This document shows, piece after piece, positions 51,536 through 62,400 of a stretch of 64,000 nucleotides of DNA (the first letter of the stretch is position 1; every line of letters begins with the position of its first letter). The stretch lies in NCBI RefSeq assembly GCF_016881005.1, contig NZ_JACOPV010000023.1, positions 22,864 to 86,863 of the forward strand. Reading direction: 5' to 3'. The position numbers and the translations under genes were made by a program. The notes beneath the pieces are model-generated. The model did not search any database. It saw nothing but the letters and a program-made list of their open reading frames with translations, and was not told where the DNA came from. The DNA is from Pseudomonas arcuscaelestis. GTDB lineage: Bacteria; Pseudomonadota; Gammaproteobacteria; Pseudomonadales; Pseudomonadaceae.

Positions 51536-54500
51536 ATGATGAATCCACAGCACTCCCTCCCCGAAGATGACCTGCTGGCCTTGCTCATGGCCGACGAAGC
51601 AGGCGCCCCGGACGCCATCGCCGCCCGTTCCGATCAAGCCCCTCAACCCCTGTCGTTTGCCCAGCAACGCCTGTGGTTCGTACAGCAATTCGCGCCGCAG
51701 GGTTCAGCCTACAATTTGCCACGGGCCTTGCTGCTCAAGGGCAAACTACGAGGGTATGCGCTGGAGTCGGCCCTGCAGCAGGTCGTTGAGCGCCATGACA
51801 TCCTCAGAACCCGTTTCGAGGAAATCGACGGCCAGCCCATGCAGGTGCTTACCCCGCAGGCAAGACTGCACCTTCATCACCATGATCTTTCGACACTGAG
51901 CCCGCTCGATCGCGACACTCAGTTGCAACAACAGCTCGCGGCCGAGGCAGGAAAACCTTTTGACCTGAGCTGCGCCCCATTGATTCGCGCCAACCTGATT
52001 CGCCTGGCCGAGGACCGGCATGTGTTGCTGCTGAACATGCACCATATTGTCTCCGACGCCTGGTCCAACCCGATCCTCATGCAGGACCTGAGCCGCGCCT
52101 ACCAGAGCGCAGTGCAAGGTCACAATCAAGTACTGCCACGGCCGGCCATCCAGTACAGCGATTATGCTCGCTGGCAGCGCCAGGACTACCCCACCACCGC
52201 CCAACATGCCAAGGCTGCGCGCTACTGGCGCGACTACCTTGGTGGCGAGATCACCCCGCTGGACCTGCCGTTGGATCGGCCTCGCATCGATGGCCGTGTA
52301 GCCCTCGCCGACACGGTTACCGCGAGCCTGCCGGCGCCACTGGTTGCAGGTCTCAACAGCTTTTGCCAAGCCCACGGGCTGACCCCATTCGTGGTGATGC
52401 TCGGCGCCTGGCAACTGCTGCTGGGCCGCTATGCCAATCAAAACGATTTCACCGTCGGCGTGCCCAATGCCAGCCGCAACCAGGCTCAGACCCAGGATCT
52501 GGTGGGCTACTTCGTCAGCAGCCAGATCTACCGCGCGCAACTCGACGGCAGGCAATCGGTGCTGAGCTTTTTGCAAGCGCTGCGCGAACAGTCGCTGGCG
52601 GCCCTGGAGCATGCCGACTATCCCATTGAACTGATCCTCGACGACCTGCAACTTCAGCGCAGCAGCGAAGCGAACCCATTGTTTCAGACCCTGTTCAACT
52701 GGCGCGTGGCGGGCGGCGAGCAAGCGCCTTTGCACTTCGCCGACCTGTTGCTGGACTTTCTGCCGCTGGGGCAGAAGGAAGCCAAGTTCGATGTCTCCCT
52801 GGATATTGCTTACAACCCCCGTAGCATTCAGGCCAGTTTCGAGTACGACAGCACGTTGTTCACCTGCGCCAGCATCGAGCGCCTGGCGCGGCATTGGCAG
52901 AACCTGCTGAACGCCCTGATCACCCAGGCGCAACGCGCCATTGGCGAACTGCCCATGCTCGACGCCAACGAGCAACAGGCGCTACTCGCCTGTGGCAACG
53001 ACACCACCGTGCCGCGTCCAGACCTGCCCGCCGTGCACCTGCAAGTTGCGGCGCAAGCCGCCCGTACGCCTCAGCGCCTGGCCGTTGCCTGCCACGGGCA
53101 AACCCTCACTTTTGCCGAGCTCGACAACCGCGCCAACCGTCTCGCCCATCACCTGATAGAACTGGGCGTTGGCCCCGATGTGTTCGTCGGCGTGGCGCTG
53201 GAGCGTAGCGTCGAGCTGGTGGTCGGCCTGCTGGCGATTCTCAAGGCCGGTGGCGCCTACGTGCCGCTGGACCCGAACTACCCCGCTGAACGCCTCACCT
53301 ACATGATGCAGGACAGCGCTGTTGAGCGCGTACTGCTGCACCCCGACCAGCAGCACAGCATGCGCCTGCCCGAGGGTGTGCAGGCGGTGTACCTGCACAG
53401 CGATCACGCGCCATTGCGCGGCTACGCCGAGACAGCGCCGCAGGTGACGGTCGACCCCGAACACCTGGCCTACATGATCTACACCTCAGGCTCCAGCGGC
53501 CAACCCAAGGGCGTACAGGTGCGTCACGGGGCGCTGGCCAACCATATGGCCTGGATGCAACAGTCACTGCAGCTGACAGCCGACGATCGGGTACTACAGA
53601 AGACCGCGATCAGCTTCGACGCCTCGGTGTGGGAATTCTGGCTACCGCTGCAGAACGGCGCCCAACTGCAGCTGGCCAGCCCGGCCCTGAGCCAGGATCT
53701 GTCCCTGCTCTGGCAGGAGATTGGCGCCGAGCGCATCACTGTCCTGCAGATGGCCCCGTCGCTGCTGCAAGCCCTGCTGAGCCAGGCCGATGCTCGACAA
53801 TTGACCAGCCTGCGCCTGGTGCTGCTGGGCGGCGAAGCACTGGCGGTGGGGCTGGTAGCGCAACTACAGGCGTTGTGGCGGGGGCGCATCGTCAACCTCT
53901 ATGGCCCGACCGAAGCGACCATCGACAGCTGCCAGCAGAGCATTGTCGAATCGCTCGACGGCGCCATCGCCCCGATCGGCCTGCCGATCGACAACGTTCG
54001 CGTGCACGTCCTGGATCGGCAACTGCAGCCTTGCCCACAAGGCGGCGCTGGCGAGCTGTATATCGGTGGCGCGGGCCTGGCGCGTGGCTACCACCAGCGC
54101 CCGGCACTGACTGCCGAGCGCTTCGTACCGGATCCTTTCAGCGCCAGCGGCGAGCGCCTGTACCGCAGCGGCGACCTCACCCGCCGGCGTGCCGACGGCA
54201 CGCTCGAATACCTGAGCCGGATCGATCAGCAAGTGAAAATCCGGGGGCTGCGTATTGAGCTGGGCGAGATCGAGGCCCACCTGCTGCAGCAGGCCGGGAT
54301 CGTCGAAGCTGCGGTACTGGCCCAACCGAGCGGCAACGGGCCGCAACTGGTGGCCTACCTTGCTGGCGCACACGTGCCCGACCCGCACAGCGCCGCCAGC
54401 CTGCGTGAATCACTGCGCCAAACCCTGCTGCAGCGCCTGCCGGATTACATGGTGCCGGCCCATTACCTGTTTCTCGACAGCCTGCCACTGACGCCCAATG

Positions 54501-57500
54501 GCAAGCTTGATCGCCGCGCGCTCCCGGCGCTGGATAGCCGTCACGGCCAAAGTGCCTATCAGGCGCCAAGTGACGCCATGCAGCAACACATCAGCCGTCT
54601 CTGGCAAGAGGTGCTCAAACTTGAGCAGATCGGCGTCAACGACAACTTCTTCGAGTTGGGCGGCGACTCGATTCTGTCCATCCAGGTCGTCAGCCGCGCC
54701 CGCCAGGCCGGCATTCATTTCACGCCCAAGGATCTGTTCAAGCACCAGACCATTCAAAGCCTGGCCCAAGTCGCGCACTGGGGTGAAAGCGCCGTGCAAG
54801 CCGATCAAGGCCCGGTGCTTGGCGCGACGCCGTTGCTGCCGATCCAGCATGCATTCTTTGCCAGCGCTATCGAGCAGCGCCAGCACTGGAACCAGTCGGT
54901 GATGCTCAAACCGACAGCCCCGTTGCATGCAGACACCCTGCATAGCGCCCTGGTAGCGCTGGTCGAACACCACGATGCCTTGCGCCTGCGCTTTACCCAG
55001 GTGGATAACCGCTGGCAAGCCATTCACACGCCGCTGACCGATAACTCGACACTGCTGTGGCAGCGCAGCGTCGCCGATGCACAAGCGATGCTCGATGTGA
55101 GCAATGCAGCGCAACGCAGCCTCGACCTCAGCGACGGACCGTTGCTGCGCGCGGTGTTGATGAGCCTGGCCGACGGCAGCCAGCGTCTGCTGCTGGTGGT
55201 CCATCATCTGGTCATCGACGGCGTGTCCTGGCGCATCCTCTTCGACGACTTGCAGCAGGTCTACCAGCAGTTGCGCAACGGTCAGGCGCCGAAGTTGATG
55301 GCCAAGACCAGCGCGTTCAAGTCTTGGGCCGAACGCTTGGGTGAACATGTCCGCAGCCGCGCAGTGGAGGCCGAGCTGGGGTATTGGCAGGCGCAGTTGC
55401 AAGGCTTGAACCCCGACTTGCCCTGCAACAACCCCAACGGCAGCTTGCTTGGCCGCCACGCCGCAACGCTCGGTGTGCAGTTGAGCCAGGCCCACACCCG
55501 CCAGTTGTTGCACACCGCGCCTGCAGCCTATCGAACGCAGATCAACGACTTGCTGCTGACTGCCCTGGCACGTGCAGTACAACGCTGGAGCGGCCAGTCA
55601 CAGGTGCTGGTGCAGTTGGAAAGCCATGGCCGTGAAGCGCTGTTCGATGATATCGACCTGACCCGCAGCGTCGGCTGGTTTACCAGCCTGTACCCGGTGC
55701 GTCTGTCGCCGCAGGCAGCGATGGGGGATGCGATCAAGACCATCAAGGAGCAATTGCGCGCGGTACCAGACAAAGGTATCGGCTACGGCGCCTTGCGCTA
55801 TCTGGGTGACGCCACGATTGCCGAGCAACTCCAGGCGTTGCCGCAGCCGCGTATCACCTTCAACTACCTGGGCCAGTTCGACGGCAGCTTCGATAGCGAC
55901 AACGGCGCCTTGTTCGCCCCCAGCGGTGAAGCCGTCGGCGATGAAAAGAGCCATGACACCCCGCTCGGCAACTGGTTGACGGTCAACAGCCAGGTCTACG
56001 ACAACCGCCTGAACATGGCCTGGACCTTCAGCCACGAAATGTTCGCTGAGGCTCAGGTGGAACAACTTGCACAGTTCTGCCGTGAAGAGCTGGAACAACT
56101 GATCGAACACTGCAGCAGCGGCGAGCACCTGGGCCTGACCCCTTCGGACTTCCCGCTGGCGACCCTCAGCCAACAGCAGCTCGACGCCCTGCCGATTGCC
56201 GTGCGAAACATCGACGATATCTACCCGCTGTCACCCATGCAGGAAGGTCTGCTGGTGCATACCTTGCTGGAGAAGCACTCGGGCATCTACTTCATGCAAG
56301 AGTGCTACACCATCGGCGAAAGCATCGACTACACCTTGTTCGATGCAGCCTGGCAGCAAGTGGTGCAGCGCTACGAAGCGATTCGTGCCTCGTTTCTGTG
56401 GAACACCGGTGGCCAATTGCTGCAGGTGATTCATCGCAACACCCCGGTCAAGGTTGAATTGCTCGACCTTAGCGATCTGCCCCTGGAGCAGGCCGAGCCG
56501 CGCATCATCGAACTGCTGCGCGAAGAGCGCGAAACGGGGTTCGACCTGGCCAAGGAGCCACCGATCCGCTTCAAGCTGATCAAACTTGCCGACCAGACTC
56601 ACCGCTTTGTCATGAGCAACCACCACATTCTTATCGATGCCTGGTGCCGTTCGTTGCTGATGGCAGACTTTTTCGAGATCTACCACGCGGCCCGCGAAGG
56701 TCGGCCCAGCCAACTGGCCACGCCGTATCGCTTCCGCAATTTCATCGAATGGCTGCAGGGCCAGGACCGCGAGGCCGCGCAGGGCTTCTGGCAAGCGCAG
56801 CTTGCGGGGCTGGAGCAGGCCACGCCATTGCCCACCGACCGCCCGCAAATCAGTGGCGCGGCGCATTCGGTCATCGACGACAACTACACCTGGTTGAGCA
56901 ATGAGCAAAGCATGCGACTGCAGGAAGCGGCCAACCAGCAACGGCTGACCGTCAACACCTTCGTCCAGGCTGCATGGGCCTTGACCCTGCATCATCACAG
57001 CCGCTCCCGCGATATTGTCTTCGGCGTAACCGTCTCCGGACGTCCGGCACATATTCCACAAATGCAGGATACCGTCGGCCTGTTCATCAACAGCGTGCCG
57101 CTGCGCATCAAGCTGCCCTCCCCGGACGTGCGCACCCGCACACTGGATTGGCTGCACACCATTCTCGACACCAACGTCTCGCTGCGTGAATACGACTACC
57201 TGCCGCTGGTAAACATCCAGGCCTGTAGCGAACTGCAAAAAGGCCAGCAACTGTTCGACAGCCTGTTTGTCTTCGAGAACGCGCCGATGGCCGCCTCGGT
57301 GGGTGCCGATGCGCAGGACATGGGGGTGATCTCCGAGTCATCGCGTACCCACACCAATTACCCGATTACCGTGGTGGTCTACCCTGGCGAGCAACTCGGC
57401 CTGCACCTGTCGTATGACACGCGCTATTTCGACCGCGCAACCATGGATGCACTGTTGGCGCAATTCAAGCAACTGCTGGTGAGCCTGCCTTCGCAGTTGC

Positions 57501-59437
57501 AGGCACCGCTTGAACAGGTGACGCAGCTGGAAAACGGCGAACATCACGACTGGATTGTGCAGCACAACCAGACTGCGGTCGCCCATGCCCTGGACCGTTC
57601 GTTCATCGAGCTGTTCGAAGCGCAGGTCGACCAGCACGGCGAGCAGCCCGCCGCCAGTTGCCAGAACGACGTGTGGAGCTACAACGCTCTCGACCGTCAC
57701 GCCAACCGCGTTGGCCATGCCCTGCTCGCCCATGGTGTGACGCAGGACCAGCCGGTGGCGCTGCTGGCCGACCGCAGTCTGGAACTGCTGGCGACCATCG
57801 TCGGCGCTTTCAAGGCCGGCGCCGGTTACCTGCCGCTGGACCCAACCCACCCCGACGAACGTATTGCCAACATCCTCGCGGCCAGTCGCACCCCGGCGCT
57901 GATCTGTACTGCCCGCTACCTCGAGCGCGCCCGCTCATTGCTGGCAGGCCTGGCGCAGCCGGTGCAGCTGCTGGTCTGGGAAGACGTGCTCGATGGCGGC
58001 TACAGCGAAACCCGCCCGGGCATCTTCAGCGCAGGCAACAGCCTTGCCTACGTGATTTTCACGTCCGGCTCCACCGGGCTGCCCAAGGGCGTGATGGTCG
58101 AACAGGCCGGCATGCTCAACAACCAATTGAGCAAGGTGCCCTACCTTGGCCTGGGCCCGCACGACATCATCGCCCAGACCGCGTCGCAGTCGTTCGATAT
58201 TTCGGTCTGGCAGTTCCTCACCGCGCTGCTGTGCGGCGCGCAGGTACGCATCATTCCCGATGAGGTGTCCAAGCACCCGGCGCGGCTGCTGGCAGAGCTT
58301 GAAGAACAGCACGTCAGCGTGTTGGAGATTGTCCCGGCACTGATCCATGCCCTGCTCGAAGAACAGCACAGCACCCTCACCGAACTGCGTTGGTTGCTGC
58401 CCACCGGCGAAGCCCTGCCGGCGGAAACCGCGGCGGCATGGCTGCAGCGTTATCCGCGCATTCCGCTGGTAAACGCCTACGGCCCGGCCGAATGCTCCGA
58501 CGACGTTGCTTTCTACCAGATCGATCAAGCGGCCACCGAGCGCACCTACATCCCCATCGGCTACCCCACCGACAACAACCGCTTGTACCTGCTCGACGAC
58601 TACTTGTGCCCCGTGCCTGACGGTGCAGTGGGTGAGATCTGCATTGCCGGTGTCGGCGTCGGTCGCGGCTATTGTGCCGATCCGGCCAAGACCGTCAGCG
58701 TGTTCGTGCCCAACCCCTTCGCCTTGCTGGCGGGCGAACGCCTGTACAAGACCGGCGACCTGGCGCGCCGACGCAAGGAAGACGGCGCCCTGGAGTACCT
58801 GGGACGGGTCGATCAGCAGGTCAAGGTCAATGGCTTTCGCATTGAGCTGGGCGAAATCGAGGCGCAAATCAGCCAGTTCCCCGGCATTCGCGAAGCCGCG
58901 GTGCTGGTCATCGAACAGGCCTTGGGCAAGCAACTGGTGGCGTTCCTCACCCTGGAAACCCTGGCACAGGCCGACAGTAACAACCTCGACGACCTGCGTG
59001 CATTTCTCAAGCGCCGCCTGCCGGTGTACATGAACCCCGGCCTGTACCAAGTGCTGGAACAGATGCCACGCAACGCCAACGGCAAGCTCGACCGCAAGGC
59101 CTTGGCCCGCCTCGAAACCCAAGGCCCGCAACAGGCTTTCCGCGCGCCGCAAAGCGAACTGCAACACGCCGTGGCGAGCATTTGGCAAACCGTGCTCAAG
59201 GCCGAGTACATCGGTCTTGATGACAATTTTTTCGCCCTGGGCGGCAACTCGCTGTTGGCCACCCAGGTCACCTCGCGCATCCAACTGGAGCTGGCAATCG
59301 AGGCGCCGTTGGCGGCCTTGTTCGAAAGCACCAGCCTGGAGGACTTCGCTCGGCGCCTGCCGTCCCCGGCGGCGCCAACCACTGAAAACGAATTGACCGA
59401 TCTGTTCGATCTGCTCGATGTGCTGGAGACTCAATGA
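51536..59437 (+). CDS. Pyoverdine non-ribosomal peptide synthetase, two modules (C-A-T-E-C-A-T)
   Basis: 2633 residues. Condensation C1 (HHIVSDAWS near 168); adenylation A1 (about 520-1000, YTSGSSGQPKG near 649); carrier T1 (LGGDSI near 1040); epimerisation E (HHLVIDGVSW near 1222); C2 (YPLSPMQEGLL near 1560, HHILIDAW near 1696), the type that accepts a D-residue; A2 (FTSGSTGLPKG near 2175); T2 (LGGNSL near 2567). There is no thioesterase. Codes read by alignment to GrsA are DAWQLGLIDK for A1 (Gln/Glu-like, weak) and DIWELTADDK for A2, known for 2,4-diaminobutyrate. Module 1 would therefore give a D-residue. The stop overlaps the next synthetase start (ATGA). It is a pvdI/pvdJ/pvdD-type enzyme, but I cannot say which letter fits. 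Confidence 0.95.
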   Translation: MMNPQHSLPEDDLLALLMADEAGAPDAIAARSDQAPQPLSFAQQRLWFVQQFAPQGSAYNLPRALLLKGKLRGYALESALQQVVERHDILRTRFEEIDGQPMQVLTPQARLHLHHHDLSTLSPLDRDTQLQQQLAAEAGKPFDLSCAPLIRANLIRLAEDRHVLLLNMHHIVSDAWSNPILMQDLSRAYQSAVQGHNQVLPRPAIQYSDYARWQRQDYPTTAQHAKAARYWRDYLGGEITPLDLPLDRPRIDGRVALADTVTASLPAPLVAGLNSFCQAHGLTPFVVMLGAWQLLLGRYANQNDFTVGVPNASRNQAQTQDLVGYFVSSQIYRAQLDGRQSVLSFLQALREQSLAALEHADYPIELILDDLQLQRSSEANPLFQTLFNWRVAGGEQAPLHFADLLLDFLPLGQKEAKFDVSLDIAYNPRSIQASFEYDSTLFTCASIERLARHWQNLLNALITQAQRAIGELPMLDANEQQALLACGNDTTVPRPDLPAVHLQVAAQAARTPQRLAVACHGQTLTFAELDNRANRLAHHLIELGVGPDVFVGVALERSVELVVGLLAILKAGGAYVPLDPNYPAERLTYMMQDSAVERVLLHPDQQHSMRLPEGVQAVYLHSDHAPLRGYAETAPQVTVDPEHLAYMIYTSGSSGQPKGVQVRHGALANHMAWMQQSLQLTADDRVLQKTAISFDASVWEFWLPLQNGAQLQLASPALSQDLSLLWQEIGAERITVLQMAPSLLQALLSQADARQLTSLRLVLLGGEALAVGLVAQLQALWRGRIVNLYGPTEATIDSCQQSIVESLDGAIAPIGLPIDNVRVHVLDRQLQPCPQGGAGELYIGGAGLARGYHQRPALTAERFVPDPFSASGERLYRSGDLTRRRADGTLEYLSRIDQQVKIRGLRIELGEIEAHLLQQAGIVEAAVLAQPSGNGPQLVAYLAGAHVPDPHSAASLRESLRQTLLQRLPDYMVPAHYLFLDSLPLTPNGKLDRRALPALDSRHGQSAYQAPSDAMQQHISRLWQEVLKLEQIGVNDNFFELGGDSILSIQVVSRARQAGIHFTPKDLFKHQTIQSLAQVAHWGESAVQADQGPVLGATPLLPIQHAFFASAIEQRQHWNQSVMLKPTAPLHADTLHSALVALVEHHDALRLRFTQVDNRWQAIHTPLTDNSTLLWQRSVADAQAMLDVSNAAQRSLDLSDGPLLRAVLMSLADGSQRLLLVVHHLVIDGVSWRILFDDLQQVYQQLRNGQAPKLMAKTSAFKSWAERLGEHVRSRAVEAELGYWQAQLQGLNPDLPCNNPNGSLLGRHAATLGVQLSQAHTRQLLHTAPAAYRTQINDLLLTALARAVQRWSGQSQVLVQLESHGREALFDDIDLTRSVGWFTSLYPVRLSPQAAMGDAIKTIKEQLRAVPDKGIGYGALRYLGDATIAEQLQALPQPRITFNYLGQFDGSFDSDNGALFAPSGEAVGDEKSHDTPLGNWLTVNSQVYDNRLNMAWTFSHEMFAEAQVEQLAQFCREELEQLIEHCSSGEHLGLTPSDFPLATLSQQQLDALPIAVRNIDDIYPLSPMQEGLLVHTLLEKHSGIYFMQECYTIGESIDYTLFDAAWQQVVQRYEAIRASFLWNTGGQLLQVIHRNTPVKVELLDLSDLPLEQAEPRIIELLREERETGFDLAKEPPIRFKLIKLADQTHRFVMSNHHILIDAWCRSLLMADFFEIYHAAREGRPSQLATPYRFRNFIEWLQGQDREAAQGFWQAQLAGLEQATPLPTDRPQISGAAHSVIDDNYTWLSNEQSMRLQEAANQQRLTVNTFVQAAWALTLHHHSRSRDIVFGVTVSGRPAHIPQMQDTVGLFINSVPLRIKLPSPDVRTRTLDWLHTILDTNVSLREYDYLPLVNIQACSELQKGQQLFDSLFVFENAPMAASVGADAQDMGVISESSRTHTNYPITVVVYPGEQLGLHLSYDTRYFDRATMDALLAQFKQLLVSLPSQLQAPLEQVTQLENGEHHDWIVQHNQTAVAHALDRSFIELFEAQVDQHGEQPAASCQNDVWSYNALDRHANRVGHALLAHGVTQDQPVALLADRSLELLATIVGAFKAGAGYLPLDPTHPDERIANILAASRTPALICTARYLERARSLLAGLAQPVQLLVWEDVLDGGYSETRPGIFSAGNSLAYVIFTSGSTGLPKGVMVEQAGMLNNQLSKVPYLGLGPHDIIAQTASQSFDISVWQFLTALLCGAQVRIIPDEVSKHPARLLAELEEQHVSVLEIVPALIHALLEEQHSTLTELRWLLPTGEALPAETAAAWLQRYPRIPLVNAYGPAECSDDVAFYQIDQAATERTYIPIGYPTDNNRLYLLDDYLCPVPDGAVGEICIAGVGVGRGYCADPAKTVSVFVPNPFALLAGERLYKTGDLARRRKEDGALEYLGRVDQQVKVNGFRIELGEIEAQISQFPGIREAAVLVIEQALGKQLVAFLTLETLAQADSNNLDDLRAFLKRRLPVYMNPGLYQVLEQMPRNANGKLDRKALARLETQGPQQAFRAPQSELQHAVASIWQTVLKAEYIGLDDNFFALGGNSLLATQVTSRIQLELAIEAPLAALFESTSLEDFARRLPSPAAPTTENELTDLFDLLDVLETQ

Positions 59438-62400
59438 TGCAAAGCAAAGCCCTGTCTGACTTGATCGAACGCTTTATCAAGTTGCCCACAGCCCAGCGCA
59501 AAACCCTCTACCAGCAAATGGTCAGCAAAGGCGTGAACATCGCGCGCCTGCCGATCCCGGTGACGCGCGACAGCTTTGATCGTATTGCGCTGTCGTTCGC
59601 CCAGGAGCGGCAATGGTTTCTCTGGGGGCTGGACCCCAGCAGCAGTGCCTACAATCTGCCAACCGCTCTGCGCTTGCGCGGTGCGTTGGATGTGCCGGCC
59701 TTGCAGGGCAGTTTCGATGCTTTGGTGATGCGTCACGAAAGCCTGCGCACACGCTTTGTCGAAGAGGGTGACCAACGCCTGCAAGTGGTCGAGGCCGAAG
59801 GCCGAATTGTCATGGAGCAGTTGGCGCTACCCGCTACTGGCAACGACACCACTGACCGCTTGGATGCCTACATCGCCGAACAGATTGCCCGGCCGTTCGA
59901 TCTGCAGAACGGGCCGTTGCTACGCGTGCAGTTGCTGCGCCTGGGTGCCGACGACCATGTCTTGTTGTTGGTGCAGCACCATATCGTTTCCGATGCCTGG
60001 TCGATGCAGGTGATGGTCCGCGAACTGATCGCCGGCTACAGCCAGAAAAGTGCCGGGCAACCCACGACCCTGCCCGACTTACCGATCCAATATGCCGACT
60101 ACGCACTGTGGCAACGCCACTGGATGGAAGCCGGTGGCCGCGAAGAGCAGTTAGCCTACTGGCGCGAACAACTGGGTGATGAACAGCCGGTACTGCAGCT
60201 ACCCGCCAGCCGCCCACGGCCGCCGGTACGCAGTGATCGCGGCGCGTTGCACAAGATAGAGCTGGACGCTGAACTGGGTCAGGCGCTCAAGGCCTTGGCC
60301 AAGCAGCAAGGGGTAACCCTGTTCATGCTCATGCTCGCCTCGTTCCAGGCCTTGCTGCATCGTTGCAGCGGCCAGGACGACATTCGCGTCGGCGTGCCCA
60401 TTGCCAACCGCAACCGGGCAGAAACCGAAGGGCTGATCGGCTTTTTCGTCAACACCCAGGTGCTGCGTGCGCAGTTGCATGGCGAGCTGTCGTTCAGCGA
60501 CCTGCTGCTGCAGGTCAAGCAGCGCGCCCTGGGTGCCCAGGCCCATCAGGACCTGCCGTTCGAGCAACTGGTCGATGCCCTGCAGCCTGAGCGCAACATG
60601 AGCCACAACCCTCTGTTCCAGGTGGTCTACAACCACATCAGCGCCGCGCCGGTCAGCGCCGTAGCGGCGTCCGGGCAGATACAGGGATTGGCTGTCGAAG
60701 CAATCGAGTGGCACAACCAGACCGCGCAGTTCGACCTGGCCCTCAACACCTACGAATCAGAGCAGAGCCTGTCGGCCTCGTTCATCTATGCAGCCGATCT
60801 GTTTGATGCGCAAGATACATGTTTGCTGGCCAGTCACTGGCTGAATCTATTGCGTGCCATTGCCCGCAACCCGCAGCAACGCATCGGTGAGCTGACGTTG
60901 CTCGACCCTGACCAGCAACAGGCGATTCTGGCTCAGTGGAACCCGGCGCCGCGCCGCTTCGAAGTCGAGCGCTGCCTGCACACCTTGATAGAGCGCCAGG
61001 CCGCTCTGCGTCCACAGGCCATTGCGTTGACCTTTGAAAGCCAGCACCTGAGTTATGAGGCGCTCAACCGTCGCGCCAACCGCCTGGCCCATCACCTGAT
61101 CAACCAGGGCGTCGGCCCCGACCACCTGGTCGGCCTGGCCTGCGAGCGTTCCTTCGACATGCTTGTGGCTATCCTCGCCATCCTCAAGGCCGGCGGCGCC
61201 TATGTACCGCTCGACCCGCAATATCCCGAGGACCGCCTGGCCTACATGATCGAAGACAGCGGCATCGCCCTGCTCCTGGGGCAACCGGCGGTGCTCCAGC
61301 ACCTGCCACTGCCCGAAGGGCTAGTAACCGTCGCCCTCGACGCGAGCTTTGCCGAACAGCCCGAGCACAACCCGGCTGTTGCCCTGAGCCCAGACAACCT
61401 GGCCTATGTCATCTACACCTCAGGCTCCACCGGCCGGCCCAAAGGCACGCTGTTGCCGCACCGCAACGTGCTGCGCCTGTTCGACGCCACCCAGGATTGG
61501 TTCGGCTTCGACCACAACGATGTCTGGAGCCTGTTCCACTCCTATGCCTTCGATTTCTCGGTGTGGGAGATCTTCGGTGCCCTGCTCCATGGCGGCCGCC
61601 TGCTGATCGTGCCTCAAGACACCACGCGTGCCCCGGACGACTTCTACGCCTTGCTGTGCGACGCAGGCGTCAGCGTCCTCAACCAGACCCCATCGGCGTT
61701 CCGCCAGCTCATGCATGTGGCCTGCGCCGAGCAGAACCTGCAGCGTGACAACCGCCTGCGCCATGTGGTGTTCGGCGGCGAAGCCCTCGATGTCGGCAGC
61801 CTGGCGCCCTGGTTCCAGCGCTTCGGCGACCAGGCCCCGCGCCTGGTCAACATGTACGGCATCACCGAAACCACCGTGCACGTCACCTACCGCCCGTTGT
61901 CGTGCGCCGACCTGCAGCAGGCCAGCGTCAGCCCGATTGGTGAGCCGATCCCGGACCTGTCCTGGTACCTGCTCGACGCCCAGCTCAACCCGGTGCCGTA
62001 CAATTGCATCGGTGAGCTGTATGTCGGTCGCGCGGGCCTTGCCCGTGGCTACCTCAACCGCGCCGATCTCACTGCCACACGCTTCATTCCCAACCCGTTC
62101 GACAATGACGGCAGCCGCCTGTACCGAACCGGTGACCTGGCGCGCTGCACTGCCGATGGGGTAATCGAATACATCGGCCGTATCGACCATCAGGTCAAGA
62201 TTCGTGGTTTCCGTATCGAGCTGGGTGAAATCGAGGCGCGCCTGCAAGCCCTCGACGGCATTCGCGATGCAGTGGTGCTGGCGCAACCTGGCCCCAGCGG
62301 CGCGCAACTGGTGGCCTACGTGGTGGCCGACGATGCCCAACTGGAGGTCGCCGAGCTCAAGGCCCGGCTCAAGGCGTCGCTGCCCGACTACATGGTCCCC

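Noticed and set aside
57935..59434. 499-codon minus-strand frame opposite the first synthetase
   Set aside because: Antisense shadow; the plus strand has all adenylation and carrier motifs.
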